This document shows, in pieces, positions 63,899 to 64,000 of a stretch of 64,000 nucleotides of DNA. The notes beneath the pieces were generated by a model that searched no databases, was not told where the DNA came from, and saw only the letters and a program-made list of their open reading frames with translations. The stretch spans positions 353,501-417,500 of the forward strand of contig CAJNDS010002701.1 in assembly GCA_905221605.1 (NCBI GenBank). The letters run 5' to 3'. Every line of letters begins with the position of its first letter. Position 1 is the first letter of the stretch. The position numbers and the translations under genes are program-made. Source of the stretch: Symbiodinium natans. Its lineage: Eukaryota; Sar; Dinophyceae; Suessiales; Symbiodiniaceae.

Positions 63899-64000
63899 TC
63901 CCCTATGATGCTAGTTGGCAGCGCCAGCAATGCTGCTCCCCGACGCCCCGAACTGCCCGACGTGCACGCCATGTACCTAATGGCCTAAGGGCAGTCACCC

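Overview
The window looks like nuclear DNA of a dinoflagellate, probably a Symbiodiniaceae-like or related genome. This is an inference from several signs: a long GC-rich LINE of a non-canonical type, interstitial TTTAGGG/CCCTAAA repeats, abundant GT-rich and homopolymer G/C tracts, and very sparse coding sequence made of short exon-like open frames next to AG acceptors on both strands. There are no bacterial operons, ribosome binding sites, rRNA genes or CRISPR arrays. Most protein calls outside the LINE are single-exon fragments judged by eye and should be read as candidates.

The best supported and most interesting object is an apparently full-length 8.9 kb non-LTR retrotransposon at about 8624-17535. 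A perfect 14-bp direct repeat flanks it (8610-8623 and 17536-17549). It has an ATG-free 5' leader, an ORF1 with a coiled coil (8867-10108), a second hydrophobic open frame (10237-11490), and an intact 1978-residue ORF2 (11524-17460). ORF2 carries, in this order, RNase H, an AP-endonuclease-like (EEP) domain, reverse transcriptase and two C2H2 zinc fingers, with the key residues I could check in place. The element ends in a small hairpin (GTCCC-ACA-GGGAC) and an (AAAGG)n tail. The RNase H lies in front of the endonuclease instead of behind the RT, which is the opposite of the usual LINE order.

Left of the LINE (1-8.6 kb) there are minisatellites, a telomere-like inverted pair near 2.55-2.71 kb and a few candidate exons. 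From 17.6 to 42 kb both strands hold short exon-like frames. Among them two short peptide-coding modules recur: a 'Y' module like YYTFEELK (7.3, 19.3, 31.2, 32.9, 35.3 kb) and a 'W' module like FWREKMRPEWV (7.8, 30.1, 31.8, 33.3, 36.3 kb, with a divergent copy at 29.3 kb). In four cases Y is followed by W 0.5-1.1 kb downstream, as if pieces of one exon pair had been duplicated. RS-repeat frames at 37.2-38.0 kb suggest an SR-protein gene. A three-part gene at 39.9-40.7 kb ends in a HEAT-like segment. Two bases after its stop begins a 14-bp direct repeat flanking a 312-bp insertion that ends in (AG)n, a candidate SINE.

From 43.0 to 44.04 kb there is a roughly 1 kb compound TG-based satellite. 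From 44 to 60.6 kb genes are sparse; the best is an armadillo/HEAT-like frame at 55.9-56.7 kb. From 61.1 to 62.6 kb the base composition becomes strongly AT-rich because of degenerate repeats built on AATAGGAAYCCTATTAAA-like units. A foldback of about 50-bp arms (62714-62859), G-runs, GT/GTTT arrays and a GTTG array follow. A last candidate exon lies at 63767-63898.
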